The notes: generated from the sequence alone by a model not told the origin. A stretch of 64,000 nucleotides of DNA from Glycine soja (GCF_004193775.1 NC_041020.1:11415198-11479197); one strand, 5' to 3'. Positions 10,336 to 23,330 are shown, counted from the stretch's first letter. Program-made: numbers and translations.

Positions 10336-12620
10336 ATATTGCTCAACTCGAACATATGTGAAAAATTATGAACATATTTTCGAGTTGATAGACATAAAAG
10401 ACACTATGAAGTTTCGAAAGTGTCAAGAATAAAGCAATTTGGTAGGGAACTTTGCTGAATCATTTTAGAATTTTATAAGGCCCAATGAAACACATAGTAA
10501 GTTTGCAAGACTTGAGGGCCCTACCAACTTCAGTCCATGCCCAAAAACACATAATAGCCCATTTGAATATTATGCAAAATGTATCAATATCAAGATTATC
10601 AATTCTAGGAATCATGTTGTCAACAGGTCAAAATAAATGGATTTAGTATGTTTTTAATACATTAATTAATCAATTTAATTTGAAATTTTTGATATATGTA
10701 CATTTATATCGTATTCAAACACAGAAAATATTTTTAATTCAAATTTTAATAACGTATTTCTTTTTTTTTTTGTTATACATAACAGTGAATGCTAAATACA
10801 CTCAAGAATTAATTCATATCAATTTTGGATATTATTTAATGTCTTAAATATATTTTTTATCCCTAATAAATTTTTTCTTTGCATTGATTTCCTAATAAAA
10901 TAATAATTTTATTTTTGGTCCTTGATAATTTGTTTTACCATTTTTAAATTAGCAAATTTTTTGTTTGCTCCCTGCTAAATTACTGAATTTTTTAGTCTTA
11001 ACTAAGAAAACTGAAAAAAAATTACAAGGAAATAAACACAAAATTTGCTAATTTTTCAGGGACTATAAAAAGTTCTAAGGACAAAATTAAAATTTTTGTT
11101 TAATTAAGGACTCAACGAAAAAGAAAAGTTTATTAAAGAGCAAACACAAAAATTAGATATTTATTAGGAATCAAAAATAAATTTATAGCTTTTTATTTAA
11201 TTGAAAAATACAATATACTTTTAGAAAATCATTAAATAGAATACTATATCTCAAATTAAGAACTGATAATTTAAACACATTAAATAAATGGAGTGCATTA
11301 CATGGGTGAGTTTAGTTTCTCAACCCAATTTCAAATTGAAAGAACATACATCGAATAAAAAGTGGGTCATGTACCTATAATGACATTCCATTGGCTAGTT
11401 CGAAAAGACGAGGATTGCCAAAAAAAATTATTCTGAGTTGTTGATAACATCAAATCAAACGATTTATATTTCTTTGTGCTAGTCCTGTTGGATCGCCGTG
11501 TAGGTTTCTAAAGCTTTATAATGCACACCTTCCATCTACATCTTAGTATCACTCTATCACCTGCAATATTCCTACCACATGAAATCTACACTATAAAGTG
11601 CATCATCTCCTCTTGTTCTCACCAAATAGGTTATTAGACCCAGAGGTCTAAGACTGACTTTGTCCACACTTTATAATTATTTTTTATCATGTTTGTATCT
11701 TTTTGTGTATGCTAGATCCATGAGCCAAGGAACAAAGCCCCATTCATGGACCTCCATTGCAGATCTACTCAGATGGAATTCGTTGACCATGTCTCATATT
11801 TCTTTGCCCTCTCTTTTATGCTTTGCCGTATCGTTTGTTCTAACCATGGCCAATAAACATCTTCAACGACCATGATTTCTTTGATTAACTATATAAGGTA
11901 AAATTTCTACCTCTTTTGTTATTGTAAATTAACTCATTTATCAATAACAATTACATGATTAATTTGTATCCTCACTAAAAGACATGGTGAATACCCACAC
12001 TAATCGATTTGATGTAGATCTAGTCATCTCTTTGCTAAATAGTTGGGGGAAGAATCCATACGTATTAGATATTTTGAGAAACTTATCAAGATAGAATTAG
12101 ATTTAGGTAGACAATATATTGTTGGTAAATGAGAATAAATTTTTTAGCAAGGTACAAAATGTGTCACAAAATTTCCAAATCATCTAATACTTTACAAAGT
12201 AACCATCATTGTTATAGTACCCATGATTTCTTTCAAGCTGCTCACCATAATTATTGTTGGTACCAAGAAATGGTTTATCCAAGTGGTACTAGACACGAAT
12301 CCCTTAAGCATGTAGTAAAGGGTTTGAATCCTGACGAATGCATATATGGAGAAAATCTTGTTGAGAGGGAGATCCCACTTATGAGTGCCAACAGGTCCCT
12401 TGGAGGATATTAAAATCCCCTTGGCCGGAAGCAGATATACTTATTTGCAATCGTATGCAACAACAACAATTATTGTTGAGAAGTCTTACAGTCATTGCGA
12501 ATAGCCAATTAGCCGCCAACAAAATGATGTTATTTTAAGAGTTTATTCTTCTGTGAAATCATTTTAAGATTTGTGATATATGCTATTGTTTTGCCATTAT
12601 TTTCATTTCATTTTTACCTT
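10336..12620. other. AT-rich non-coding sequence with older dispersed repeats
   Basis: No gene was recognised. The part from ~11270 to 12450 has a clearly older, more diverged paralogue at 31370-32600 (shared 'aaaaagtgggt', 'agatccatgagcca' and 'gttggtaccaa' blocks). The tail (12350-12440: 'gagaaaatcttgttgagagg ... ggtcccttgg') also resembles 9380-9460 in the same unit. The region was therefore already internally repeated before the 20-kb duplication. Confidence 0.6.
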
Positions 12621-12625
12621 CTGCA

Positions 12626-13369
12626 GACAAGATTTTGCAAGAAATTGATGCTGTATCCTACAGATTGCTTGGCTAACTTCTTTTTGGCACTATCAGAATA
12701 TTCTATAAAAAGGTTGAATATGTGCTTGAAGATTGTAATGAGGTTCTCGTCAAAATCAACAAATTTGTGGTCAACAAAGAAGGCTTAGTATGTGTGGAAA
12801 CGTTGTGTATGCCTGTTACTAAACCAGAAAGATTTGAGTTGGATGCTTTTGAGTTAGATGAACCTGAAGATGCTGGCAGGTATGCTTTTATTAGGTTAGA
12901 CTTTAGAAGCTTAATGATTATGTAATTTTCTTCATACTGCTTCTCTGGAAGAAATTATGCTTAGAGACAAAGATATTAGAATTGTTTCACTATTTTACTT
13001 TTATAGTAAATGTAATCTTATTCTATTGTTTGAGTAATACACTTTTAAGTGAAACAAAATTTGTGTGTAAAACTGAGGGATTTGGGCTGTTTTCTAAGGA
13101 GAAGGTATGCATTCCATAATAATTATAAGTGGTACAAGAATAATGTTTCTTCCATTTTATCTATGCAAGTATTTTTTGTTTATTGTTTATCTTCAGCTCT
13201 TTACTAATACTAGTATATGCTGTTTATTTCAAGGTATATAGTTAGAAAGAGCATAAAGAGTGCAAAAGACATAGTTCGTTTCCCTTTCCAACAGGATGCC
13301 ACCATACTTTACTTATTGCACACTGTGTACAGAGGCAGAGAGAATCTCCCATTACTTACTGTGCACTAT
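12626..13369 (+). pseudogene. Exon remnants of an unrecognised host gene, unit 1
   Basis: Two exon-like tracts share a phase. The first runs from an AG near 12626 to a GT donor at 12880 and contains EYVLEDCNEVLVKINKFVV and ETLCMPVTKPERFELDAFEL. It has an in-frame TAA near its start (after SYRLLG). The second is 13234-13369 (YIVRKSIKSAKDIVRF, LLHTVYRGRENLPLLTVHY) with AG and GT borders. The donor (ends GGC AG) and acceptor (starts G TAT) join in frame. I do not recognise the family. The stop and lack of flanking exons indicate a broken gene fragment. Confidence 0.5.
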
Positions 13370-15959
13370 GTAAGTTTGATTTGATCACCTTTCTTTTTCT
13401 TTTTGTTTATAAGCTCTTCTATCTTTACTAACATTGTTTTTCTCCATGTTCTTCCTCTGACCTTCAACTCCTATTCTCAAAATAAAATGAAAATGCGTAA
13501 TTCCCTTAAGCTGTTGGCACTCCCCTAATCCCTTCTCAATCCTCAGGTTGCCTTGAAATTGTGGAAACTCCAAGGATGTTTGATGTACCTGAATCTCAGG
13601 ATTTTGACATTCCAATTTTTATTGAGATAAAATCCTTTTGGAATCTCCCGAAACAAATGAAGTGCCTCATTTGATGGATGAGGTAAAGAATAACTAAATG
13701 ATGAAAATACTCTTTGACATTCTAACAGGCACACTATGAGTGGTTAGCAATACATTCATAATTGTCTCCACGCAAACTCGCATAAAGAAAAACCATATTG
13801 TTGTTTGATCTAGGAACTTTGAATTGGTATGAAACTTTAGATTCTAAGATAGAGGAAACTTATCCTAGTACTAACCCTTTGTTTCATTATGTCTGTCTCA
13901 GGAAACAAATTCATGTGGAACTATATAACCAATCAGAATTATGTAAGAACCCTTGCAAATCTCCAGTTAAGTTTTATTAAATTCTATGTTTTGCTTAATA
14001 GTGCATGATTTCTTTATTTTTTTCTCTTTAGTAGCTGGCTTTGGAAAGTTGTCAGTTTGATTATTGCTTACAAGATTGGCTTATGATGGTCTTCTTTAAT
14101 GATGTACCGGAAAGTTGCAAGTTGCCTACTTCAGAGTTTTCTGTGTGCAAGAAAACAAAGAGAGGAGGACATTGTAAACTTTTCACAAGTTTTTGTAGGC
14201 CAGGCACGGAAAGAATCTGCACTGCTATTTAATGAAAAGATTGGTGACTTCTGTAAAAAAAAAAAAGTTTGGTGACTAATTTTCTTATGGCAGTGATGCA
14301 GAAACTTGAGTTATGTTTTCTTGTCTTACTACTCTGCTTTTTCTGTAGATGACATACTTTGTTAAAGGATGAAAATTTGTTCTTCGTAACTATCAATTCT
14401 ACTTTTATCTGAGTGATGATAACAGGAAAATGTGGAATTGTCGTTGTCCAGTCGGTTTGTTTGTCAAACAATAGTGATGTACTTCTATAACTTTTTTTAG
14501 GGTGATCGATGCCCTTTCAGTTAATGGATCAACTTTGTCTGATTGGAATATAAGTATATCAATCTCCAATGCAACGTGGAACTTATGTTAGTCCTTTTGC
14601 TCTTTCTTAGCAATCATATTTTGTAGCAGCAGAATAATTCAAGCATGCTTAATTATGAACTTCTTATGCGATAGCCTACCAAAAAGTATATTCATCTTGA
14701 TGCTATAATTTGTATCAATTAATTTCTTTTAAGTTATCCTTAACTGTATATTCTCATACCTGTACAGCCTCAGGATTTTTCTCGTTCCGGTGTGATTCAC
14801 ATGAGGTATTATAGACATCAAGAAAATAAGAAAATAAGCAGGGAATGAAGGAAGACAAAAAGAAAGAGTGTATAATGGAAAAAGACAGGGACATCATGAT
14901 AAAACAAAAAAAAAGTAGTTGTTGATATTTAAATGAAGTTAATTTATCTGACAGACACAATATCCTTTCCCATGATGGGAGACATATTACACTCTTCCAC
15001 GATAGCCTTGATGTACCCATGGACCAAACTCATTAAATCTGTGAGTTAGCCAGATTAGGCTTGGAAAAAAACCACATTGAATGCTCTACTTGTTTTAAGG
15101 CTTGTGGCACATCCTGATTATTGGTTAAACCAATGGTGTACAAGCTATGACCCTTACGTACATACCTATGGTTATTATATTTGGTATCTAGACATTTAAA
15201 AATATCATGATATCGGTCCCTTAATTTCTTTCCCCTCGTTAGTCACTCAATAATTTAATTTTCTAGTAAATTATTTTGTCAATATTTTAAAAAGGAATTC
15301 TTGTTCATATTTATCCTATTTGACTCAAATACGATTGTTTTAGGTGAGAGATACAAGGGATATTGAAAAAGAAAGTTAAAAAGTAAAAGAAGACTAATAT
15401 TTATCCTATTTGACTCAAATACGATTGTTTTAAGGACTAACTAACATGCAAGATTTGACTCAAATCAAATTATAGGCTAAAAAAATTTCATACACTCATG
15501 AACAAATGAGTTAGACAAAGAAACAAGAAAAATAAAATTCAACACAACATAAGGAATCTTACGTGACAAGTTTCATGACTAGACATGACTTTTATGACAA
15601 AACTACAATAGGTGAATATGTCATTCTAGATTTTTGAGGTTTTCTTCTACTTTAATGTTTTTGTAAGAATTTTATGGTTTAGGTTTCAGCCAAAAAAATT
15701 GACAATATAAAACTCAAAGGAACCTAAACTCAACACAATTCATGGGTCAAGAACAAGAACAAGGAATTTGAACCATAGAAAATCAAATCTAGCTTCTATA
15801 GCAAGCTTAATCGGTGGAACTTCTAAAAAATTATGTTAACAACATTCAGCATAAGACACGTGAGGAGATACATGGAGAGAAACGAAGAAACAACAATGGA
15901 GGAGAAAGTAAAGCTGAAAATTAGTGGAGGTTTAAGGAGCACCTACTTGAAGCTCTTGT
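13370..15959. other. Non-coding, AT-rich; no gene recognised
   Basis: Short frames only. About 850 bp here (13886-14735 approx.) are absent from unit 2 (junction near 36810). A stretch of ~970 bp present in unit 2 (37466-38437, with a MITE) is absent from unit 1 near 15397-15432. A purine-rich open stretch at 15833-16045 extends into the LTR fragment and is not considered a gene. Confidence 0.5.
15307..15432 (+). repeat. 36-bp direct repeat at a deletion scar
   Basis: The block beginning 'atatttatcctatttgactc' occurs at 15307-15342 and again, identically, at 15397-15432. The second copy lies exactly where unit 1 lacks ~970 bp that unit 2 has (37466-38437). Unit 2 has only the first copy. This is the pattern of a templated insertion filling a double-strand-break deletion. 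Confidence 0.85.
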
Positions 15960-15973
15960 GCTCTGATACCACT

Positions 15974-16360
15974 TGTTGGAAGCTTGCTTATGAAGCTTCT
16001 ATGGAGGCTGGATCTTTGAGCTTCAATAAGGTCCTTCAATGGTGATTTTTAGCCATGGAATTGCAGCGAAAGATAAAGGAGAAGAGGTTAGAGGAGACAT
16101 CATCCACTAGAGAATAAATCATGGAAGGAGAAGCTTCACCACCAAGAGAGTGGCTTGGATAAGAAGCTTAAAGAGAAAGCTTCAATGGAGGAAGAGAATA
16201 CCAGAGAGAGAGGGGGAGGAGGGGGGGGGGCGAGGTGTGGGAATTGAAGGAGATTAGAGAGAGAAGTTGAACTTTGAAGTGTTTCTCACAAGTTTATCAT
16301 TCATCAAAGTTACGACAAGTGTTACTTTGAAGATGTTATATAGGTTTTTTCAATGCCACC
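15974..16360 (-). mobile_element. Fragment of a Ty3/gypsy-type LTR with adjacent tRNA-Met primer site
   Basis: On the minus strand the LTR ends ...TTCCAACA at 15974, followed two bases later by TGGTATCAGAGC (15960-15971), the usual primer-binding sequence for initiator tRNA-Met. The LTR body matches 27840-27945 and 28819-29057 on the plus strand, so it is the same family as the gypsy LTR further right. A TATA-like CCTATATAAC lies near 16340 in the minus orientation. It contains a G10 run (14 G in unit 2). The upstream limit is blurred. In unit 2 the fragment is cut at 39285 by a deletion. Confidence 0.7.
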
Positions 16361-18016
16361 TGGTTAATAGGAACAAATATAGATTCAAAACAACAAAGAA
16401 GGTTGACAAGGAAAAAAGAAAACAAGATGGAAATTACGAAAACATAGGAAGAGGATATGATGTAAGTTAACAAGATTCAATGATGGTGGGAATAGATGTG
16501 ATTCGGGAACCTACCAGCCAAGGTGAGATTTTGTTTAGAATTTGTAAAACAGACGGTACAAAAGAAGGGCTTAGATTCCTCAACATTTTGAGGCCATGTA
16601 GGGTGTAAAACATATGTTCCCTTCACAATGCAAACATATCAGGATATACTCGTGAAGATGCTGATGAGTTCATTTTTTGTAGCTACAATGGACACAACTG
16701 GGTATCTTCCAAGGTAGAATGGTTTCATGAGTAAAGAACACTCCAAAGTGAATCTGAAGTTATTCCTTTCTTGAAAGCATCAATAAGTGACAGTTTTTTC
16801 AATCTTGAAATCAGATTTTACCTTTTATTTTAATTTTGAATTTTTTAAACTTTTAGATAACAAATAATTACGAAAACAATCTTAGTATTGTACACCAAAA
16901 TATTTAGGACAAAAAATCTATTTTTTTAAATGTAAATTAATTATTTCAGGGTATTAAAGAAATTTTATACATTTAATTAAAATAAAATCTCAATTTTCTC
17001 TCCTCCATAATTCATGTATCCTATTTCTCTCTCCTTAGTGATCACATTCTCGGTTCCCGTATATCCTTTCTCTCTTCTCTGTATCTCATCAGCTCACAGA
17101 TTGATGCCGCACTGGGCATTGTGAGTCACAACGATGACTTTCAATGCGGTGTTGGACCCAAATTCAGAGTCTCTCTGGTGGAGCACGCTGTTGCAGCGTG
17201 AAAATTTGGTGAAGAGAGGATGGAGGGCATATCCAATGTGCAGTGGGAAAGGATATGAAAAAAAAAAACTAAGAGGGGGTAGAAGTTTCTGACTGTTCAG
17301 AGTTGGAAACTGCACAAACTGAGCAATGCCGGTGTGACGAAAAATGGTTATGACCAGCGATTGTACCCGCTGGTTGCGGTGGTAAAACCTGTGGGTGAGA
17401 GTAGAGAGAGAGTGCAAGTAAAGCAGAGTAGAAAAATAGATAGATGAAAGAAGCAAGAATACTCATGGTGAGTGCAAAATTTTGCTGCTGAATTGCAAAG
17501 ATAGTCACGAACTGATGGTGGATGGAGCTTGAATAGTTTACTAGGTGAGGGAGACAAAGAAATTTGGAAATTTTGGATGAAACTTGAAGATGTGGTAACA
17601 TACGAGAGAGAAAGATACCTTTGGCCTAATTATAGAGAAAGTGTGTGAAATGTATTTCCAAAAGAAAGGACAAAGGGTTGAGAATCTCTATCACATGCAT
17701 GCTGATTTGTAATAGTGAGCCACAAATTCATTAACATGAATTTTAAATGTAACACAGGGAAAAAAAAACTAAGAAAATACTCTTTATAATCACATACCAC
17801 ATTTTAATTTAGACATATAAAATAGAGACATTATAGAAGAATGTAATTTCAATTCATTTATAAAGTAACATAATATAATATATAAAAAGATTACTGCAAA
17901 ACTATATATATAATCTTCTTTTATATTTTTCTGGTCTCTTCCAACCTTGGATCTTAGGTCGTCACTCCTCTAAACTAGACCTTGGATTAAGAACATACAA
18001 TTTAGTATTTTCCCTC
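16361..18016. other. Region downstream of the BPM gene; no gene recognised
   Basis: Bases 16274-17903 are missing from unit 2. Minus-strand frames at 17094-17601 overlap one another, including a leader-like hydrophobic stretch near 17440 (MSILASFIYLFFYSALLALS), but no family was recognised and the frames do not join cleanly. The interval 17904-18016 is the immediate 3' flank of the BPM gene and is shared by both units. Confidence 0.45.
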
Positions 18017-19846
18017 TCAACTAAATTCTTTCTCGCATCCTACTCCAGTCTTTAGCAGTTCTGATTGCAGTAATGGGCAATTTTTCTTAAGATACTCAAA
18101 ACCATCAGAATGCATCACGGCTGCAATAGACATAATAATGAAAGAAATGATATGAGAATCAACTGTCAACTAACAAATAATGTAGACACCAAAATGATGA
18201 AAATATATTACAAGCTAAGAAGTAATTGGCTATGAACTCAAATGTAGAGTTGGGTTTGAAAGTTAAGCATGGAAACTCACCATCAAAGTTTTCAGCAGAA
18301 AATTTTTGACAGATGGACTTCAAGTGGGTAGCACAATAACGATCAGCAAGAGCAAAAATATAGGCAACAGAATCTACAGATATGTCTTTACAAAGTATAG
18401 ATTCACACATCAACATTAGTCTTGGCAAACCATACTTTTCTCCAGCAGCTAACAACTTTGCTATAAATGATTCAGACAACGAAGGAAAGAATGACGAATC
18501 CAACATAAAGAGCTCTTCATCTTCCAAAAGAGTGTCTCTATAAACAAAATGAAGTAAAGCCTGCTCAACATAGAACACGATTAAAATTAGATAACCAACC
18601 AAACGATAGGCCCGATTTTAACTGAATTAAATAGCATATATCTTGTGTGGAACAAAAAACAGCTACAAAGGTATAGAGAAAAAGAGGAACTTTTAATGAA
18701 TGTGACACCTTGAAAACCTTAGGTTCCATGTCAATAACAACTATCTCCTGATCATCCTTCTTCATAGCATTAAAAAATTGAGTTTCAAACATGGTTGATC
18801 GAGCTGCCAAAACAAGCTTATGAGCATGAAACCTTTCTCCACCAACCGAGAAAGTAACATCAAATGATTCCTCATCCTCTAACAACATCCCAAAATGTTC
18901 ACCAATATCAGATTCAGGAACCTGTATTGTGTTTAACTGAGAAGAATCTATGGACGACACTAAAACCGCAATAGTGCAATTTATCTTCAAGCAATCATCC
19001 TTGAGAAAATTTGACGTCTCAAGGTGTCTCCGTTTGAAAAACCGCGTATAGCCCCTATTACACAACAAGTGCATCATTGATCACTACGTAATGTACACCA
19101 CAAAAAATGGATACAAGAGCTAATAAATCATGATGATATCCAAATCATATCACCAAAATCACAAGGTTCTCTAGTTCCTTTGAAAATTTAATTTTTATGT
19201 CTTATATTCTAATAAAAGAGCTATCTCTTTAACCCCTGACAATAGTGAAAAAAGATTAAAAGAAAAATCAATAACACTTTGCTTTATTTTAAAGACTATA
19301 TTGTTTACATAAATGTTGGACATACGAATATAATAAGTTTGTATAGAGACTAAAACTAAATTTTAAAATATTAAAAAGCTAAGATACATTTCAATATTTA
19401 TTTTCTAAAAATAAAAATAAAGAAAACACTAACACTAACCACATGCTGCCATGGTTTATGAGAGTGTAAGGCCCAATCGTGAGGGAGTGACTGAAGTGGC
19501 TATGAACCTTGTGCTCTCCTTTCTTGCATAGGTCGAGCAAAGTGAGATCGAACAACGCACGAACGTTGGTGGTCTTGGAATGGAGTGCAACAAAGACAGA
19601 GACATAAGCGGCATTATCTTTGGGGTCCCTACCATCAGGGAAAAAGTATATGGCCCATTGGAACCCTCCCACTATGAAAGTCTCACTCACGATGTATTTC
19701 CCAATGCCCATTCCTTTCGTTAGTGAGTAACCCTTGATCACAAACTCGTGGGAACCACTCATTGTCTCTGTCACCGATTTTGAACTCGTTTGGGACCCTA
19801 GAACACTCCTACTCACCATTGCTGGGTTGCACATCGCACGCGACAT
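18017..19846 (-). CDS. BPM: BPM-type MATH-BTB protein (CUL3 substrate adaptor), unit 1 copy
   Basis: Four exons with canonical GT/AG borders in the minus direction: 19846-19440, 19054-18709, 18560-18281 and 18120-18017. They splice to 1137 nt, a 378-residue protein. Residues ~31-165 form a MATH domain ([34 protein letters not shown]). Residues ~200-310 form a BTB/POZ domain ([31 protein letters not shown]), followed by a BACK-like tail ([20 protein letters not shown]). Known family role: the MATH domain binds substrates such as AP2/ERF, HD-Zip or PP2C proteins, and BTB binds CULLIN3 in a ubiquitin ligase. The protein stops at CEKEFS*, about 30 residues shorter than typical ~400-residue BPMs, so a C-terminal tail may be absent. 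The frame is uninterrupted, so it is probably functional. Flanked on both sides by retroelement debris. Confidence 0.92.
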
Positions 19847-20293
19847 TTTCTAAGGAAGTAAATTTTTCTCGAAAAGTAAAGGAACACGGATTTGCACTGA
19901 ATCAGATCTTATGTTTTTGGCTTCAATCCAAATAAGTTATGGATTTCATTAAATTTTACATTAAATAAATAATAAATGGCAAGTGAATAAAAGAACGATG
20001 GCATTTAATGATTTAAAGATTTTTCTTTTATACTTTAATCTGATCTTTATTCTTGAAGCTTTTGTGCGCATGAGACAACCAGGTTTTCATCTCAAATATC
20101 ATCAATGACTTACACATTATAAAAAAAATTTGTGGTTTACTGTCTTTTTAGTCTCTAAACTTTTTAGGATTTCTATTTGTAATACCTGTACTTTTTCTTA
20201 CTAGTCAATGTTCCTTAATTTTTTATTAGGGACTAGAATAAAAAATCCTAAAAATTTTAGTGATTAAAAATATAATATGTGCCCATTTTGTCC
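19847..20293. promoter_or_regulatory. Upstream region of the unit 1 BPM gene
   Basis: About 450 bp lie between the BPM start codon and a truncated LTR at 20294. The region is AT-rich. I cannot assign a TATA box or TSS with confidence. The whole likely promoter space is hemmed in by the LTR fragment, in both units (41229-41675 in unit 2). Confidence 0.4.
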
Positions 20294-21285
20294 TATTCGA
20301 TGAAAACGTTAGAAAAACCAAAAAGGGCGTCTGTGAATTTTGAAAAGAAGGGTTCGGGAGTTGTTTTTGCACGGGGAAGGTATACACGCCCGTCACAATG
20401 AACGACAGCCTTTAATCGAGTGTACATAATGTAACTTCAAAATTATGTTGTTTTCTTTTTTATGTTTCTTTATTTTTTTTTGAGTTAACAAGGGTGTTGC
20501 CCTTGCTCCTACGTATCCTCAGGTGCGATGAGGAATTCAGACCTGTTCTTTAAGTCCGAATGTTTTGTGTGTTAAGTTGGTTTTATGTTTTTTGAAAGAT
20601 TCATTTTAATTGTGAACAAAAAGGTCGTTTAAAGTGTTGGACCTTGAAATGATGTTTTAACTTTTGAAAAGAGGAGAGAACCGTTAAGGAGTTGGACCTT
20701 GAAATGATCTCAAGTGATATTTGATAAAAAGTAGTTAGTTATGAGTTGATTTTATCTTGGTTTCGTTCGTTAACTTCCAACCTCTTTAAAGATAACTTTA
20801 CAACATTAGTGATCAGTTAAGATTGAACTTTACAAAGAAAATGAGATCACCGATGATAGATGGAGGAAATGAATATGCACAAAACACAAGGGGGACCCAT
20901 AAGGGTGCATAGATCACATTCAAATATCAAAAACAAAACTAATCGACGGCCACACGAAGAACACTGAACAAGGAACAATGTAGGGGTCGATCACGGTCGT
21001 GATTCAGTAGCACCTCGGCTTCATTTTCTCTTCTTTCTTCTTCTTCTCTCTCAATTCTCTCAATGTCCTTCAATGCTGAACCTTGGAACCCTTTACTCAG
21101 CCCCCTTCACGCCTATTTATATCCAAAAATGGCATTTGGTGGACCTGCAGCTCACCCAGGCAAGCTGAGACTTAGCCATGAAGCAATTGGCTCACCTAGG
21201 CGAGCCAGAGACTGGTGTCGAAAAACACAGTTTGGCTAGCGAGAATCAATGAATGACAGTCCCCTGACGAAATTAGGGTATAACA
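20294..21285 (+). mobile_element. 5'-truncated long LTR (same superfamily as 61587-62754), unit 1
   Basis: The sequence begins 'tattcgatgaaaacgttagaaaaacc', comparable to ~61680-61710 of the complete LTR, so the first ~95 bp are missing. It contains 'ttgctcctacgtatcctcaggtgcgatgagg' and a purine/pyrimidine CT-rich stretch (21030). The TATA-like 'cctatttatatcc' lies near 21112. It ends 'gacgaaattagggtataaca' at 21285, like the other LTRs (...GGGTATGACA). It abuts the gypsy pol remnant at 21286. No internal region is attached, so it is a solo or deleted LTR. Confidence 0.7.
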
Positions 21286-21534
21286 CTTCAGATGAACATT
21301 TCTCTCCTATTTATGAGAGTTATGGGCAAAAGGCTTAAGATGGGTTCTATTTGGCTGACGGGTATTTGTTCAAAAAGGGAAAGCTTTGCATATCCCAAGG
21401 ATCCATCAGGAAATTATTTGTGAAACAGAGCCATGAGGGTGGCCTCATGAGCCATTTTGGGATAGACAAGACCCTTGTCTTACTGAAAGAAAACTTTTAT
21501 TGGCCCCATATGAAGAAAGATGTCCATAAGCATT
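21286..21534 (+). pseudogene. Ty3/gypsy pol: integrase zinc-finger end, left of the CACTA insertion (unit 1)
   Basis: The translation reads GYLFKKGKLCISQGSIRKL and FVKQSHEGGLMSHFGIDKT, then ENFYWPHMKKDVHKH. These are the HHCC zinc-finger region that opens gypsy integrases. The pair of cysteines continues on the other side of the CACTA element (26362 onward: C-TRC-VACLQ type). The CACTA target duplication ATT (21532-21534 / 26359-26361) splits this codon row. Confidence 0.88.
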
Positions 21535-21950
21535 CACTACAAGAAAAATGACCTAAGCCTACGGACGCCTTTTTCCTACAGACATTAATTAGTGTAGGTA
21601 AATCTCAAAAATACTTCTACCTACAAGTGACTAATGTAGGTAAAACTCAACCATTTGTACCAACCATTATTTGGTGTAAGTAAATTCATTAAAACTGAAA
21701 AAAGACTTCTACCTACAATTACATTGTGTAGGTAAAACTTCAAAAAACTTGTGCCTATGGTTGATTAGTGTAGGTAAAACTCAAAAGGATTACTACCTAC
21801 AAAAGCACAGTGTAGGCAAAATTCTAAAAAACTTATACCTACAACTACGTAATGTAGATAAAACTTCATAAAACATGTGCCTATAATTGGTTGATGTAGG
21901 TATACCCTCAAAAGTCTTATACCTACAATTGTTGGCGTAGGTAAAACTCT
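21535..21950 (+). repeat. CACTA 5' subterminal repeats
   Basis: About nine modules spaced ~40-50 bp pair an ACCTACA-type half with a downstream TGTAGGTAAAACTC-type half (for example near 21585, 21640, 21710-21740, 21770, 21800-21825, 21840, 21890, 21925-21945). Each is a small imperfect palindrome. In the En/Spm family such subterminal motifs bind the TNPA protein. The same motif (CCTACAGTTGAAG..., CCTACACATTATACATAGTAGGT) recurs at 26097-26200 and near 26290 at the other end. Confidence 0.85.
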
Positions 21951-21969
21951 TTAAGACTGTTTAAATTTG

Positions 21970-23330
21970 AATATTAATCTCTTGTTTTTTTTAGTAAATA
22001 CTCAATCTCAAAAAATAACCATTCAATTTAAATCAATTTTTAGTTAATAATTGTTCAAAATTTTAAAGATAAAATATATTAATTAGTAATATTAAATTTT
22101 AATTTAGATTATTATTTTTATGGATTAATTTAGATTAACATTATTTTTTATGGCAATTTCTTGTTAGTTTCAATAATGATATTCATTTTATCTTGAAATC
22201 AAACTCCAAAATGGTCACAAGCCTTTGGATTATGGACCGGGCCTTTGAATTGATGCAGAGAAGGTACTAGTTTAGTTTCACCAAAATAACCCGCAGACGC
22301 AAACGTTGAAAACACATCCGTCTGCCCCAACATTACAAGCTAGATCCCTTCTCTCTTTTCTTCCTTTCCCCGTTTGTTTCCCTTCTTCTCTCAGGCAATT
22401 CCTCAATCACGCTTTTCCTTTTTTTTTCTTTTTTGCAATTCCTTCACAATTTCCCTTTTCTTTTTCATTTTCCCATCTTTTTTTCTTCTTCTTACGTGTT
22501 TTACACCGCGAAGAATAATTTGATTGATTGATTAACGCATCAGGAGAAATTTCTGTTACATTGCAAACTTATCTGAACTTGATTCAATTTTCTATATGCT
22601 TCAGCTTTTGTATATTATTATATTATTAGTTGTTTTTATTTATACTTTGCCTGACTTGTTGCATATATAATGTAATAGTTCGATTTCCATGCCCTTGGTT
22701 TGCGTGTTTATCTGTTCGTGTTTGGGTAAAGAGAGTGTGTAGCCATATGATACATCATCATCTTCTTCTTCTTCGTTCTGGACACGCGACAATTAACATA
22801 GGGTTTGGGATTGATGCGCAGGTTACATGGCATGTTGCCGTTACTTGCTGAGTTGACTCTCCAAACACTGATGGAATAGATCCAGGTAAATTATTATTAT
22901 TATTATTTCCACTGGCTTTCAGAGGAAAACATTAGATAAAAAGAAAAAAGGGAAAAAGCTATGTGGGATTAACAATATACTGGTACTTAGTTGTTTATTA
23001 GATGCTATATGTGAGCTAAATCTCTGTTCAAATATTAGGCGACTCATGTTTAAGAAAGAATTTGACACAAGCTATGTGGGATTCAATTCTGGATCAGAGC
23101 TTCTCTCTCGTCAGAATTTATGTAATGCGTACCTTGACTTCTAAATACATGTCATCTTGCTACCTTCTATATGGCTGCTCTGTGCCACTATATGGAATTG
23201 ACTCCTATGCTTTTGACATTAGTTTGTAAATATTGCAATTCAACTTGTTTATTTATGGAAGAATTCATTCAGCCTTATTTTGGTTGCTAAAGAAAAAAAA
23301 TAATTGCTTATAATTTTTGTTTGAGTGCAG
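21970..23330. other. CACTA interior before the SET exon; possible captured promoter/5' region
   Basis: The interval 22200-22900 is CT-rich with a long pyrimidine tract (22340-22490), as in many plant 5' UTRs. It includes GT/AG-like borders ('gcgcag gttacatgg' near 22818; 'atccag gtaaat' near 22884). No protein family was recognised. It may be the 5' end of a captured gene. Unit 2 has a small 39-bp-scale deletion within the pyrimidine tract (near 43785). Confidence 0.35.

Noticed and set aside
12129..12413. 94-codon frame ending NRSLGGY (also 35236-35520)
   Set aside because: The 3' half is a dispersed repeat also seen at 9380-9460 and 32460-32540 in closed frames; probably chance.
17094..17601. 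Possible secreted or membrane protein on the minus strand
   Set aside because: Two overlapping frames would have to be merged, no family was recognised, and the segment is absent from unit 2. Too weak to call a gene.
21351..21551. 66-residue integrase frame ending in HSLQEK
   Set aside because: Its last residues are the CACTA terminus read through; it is not a natural protein end.
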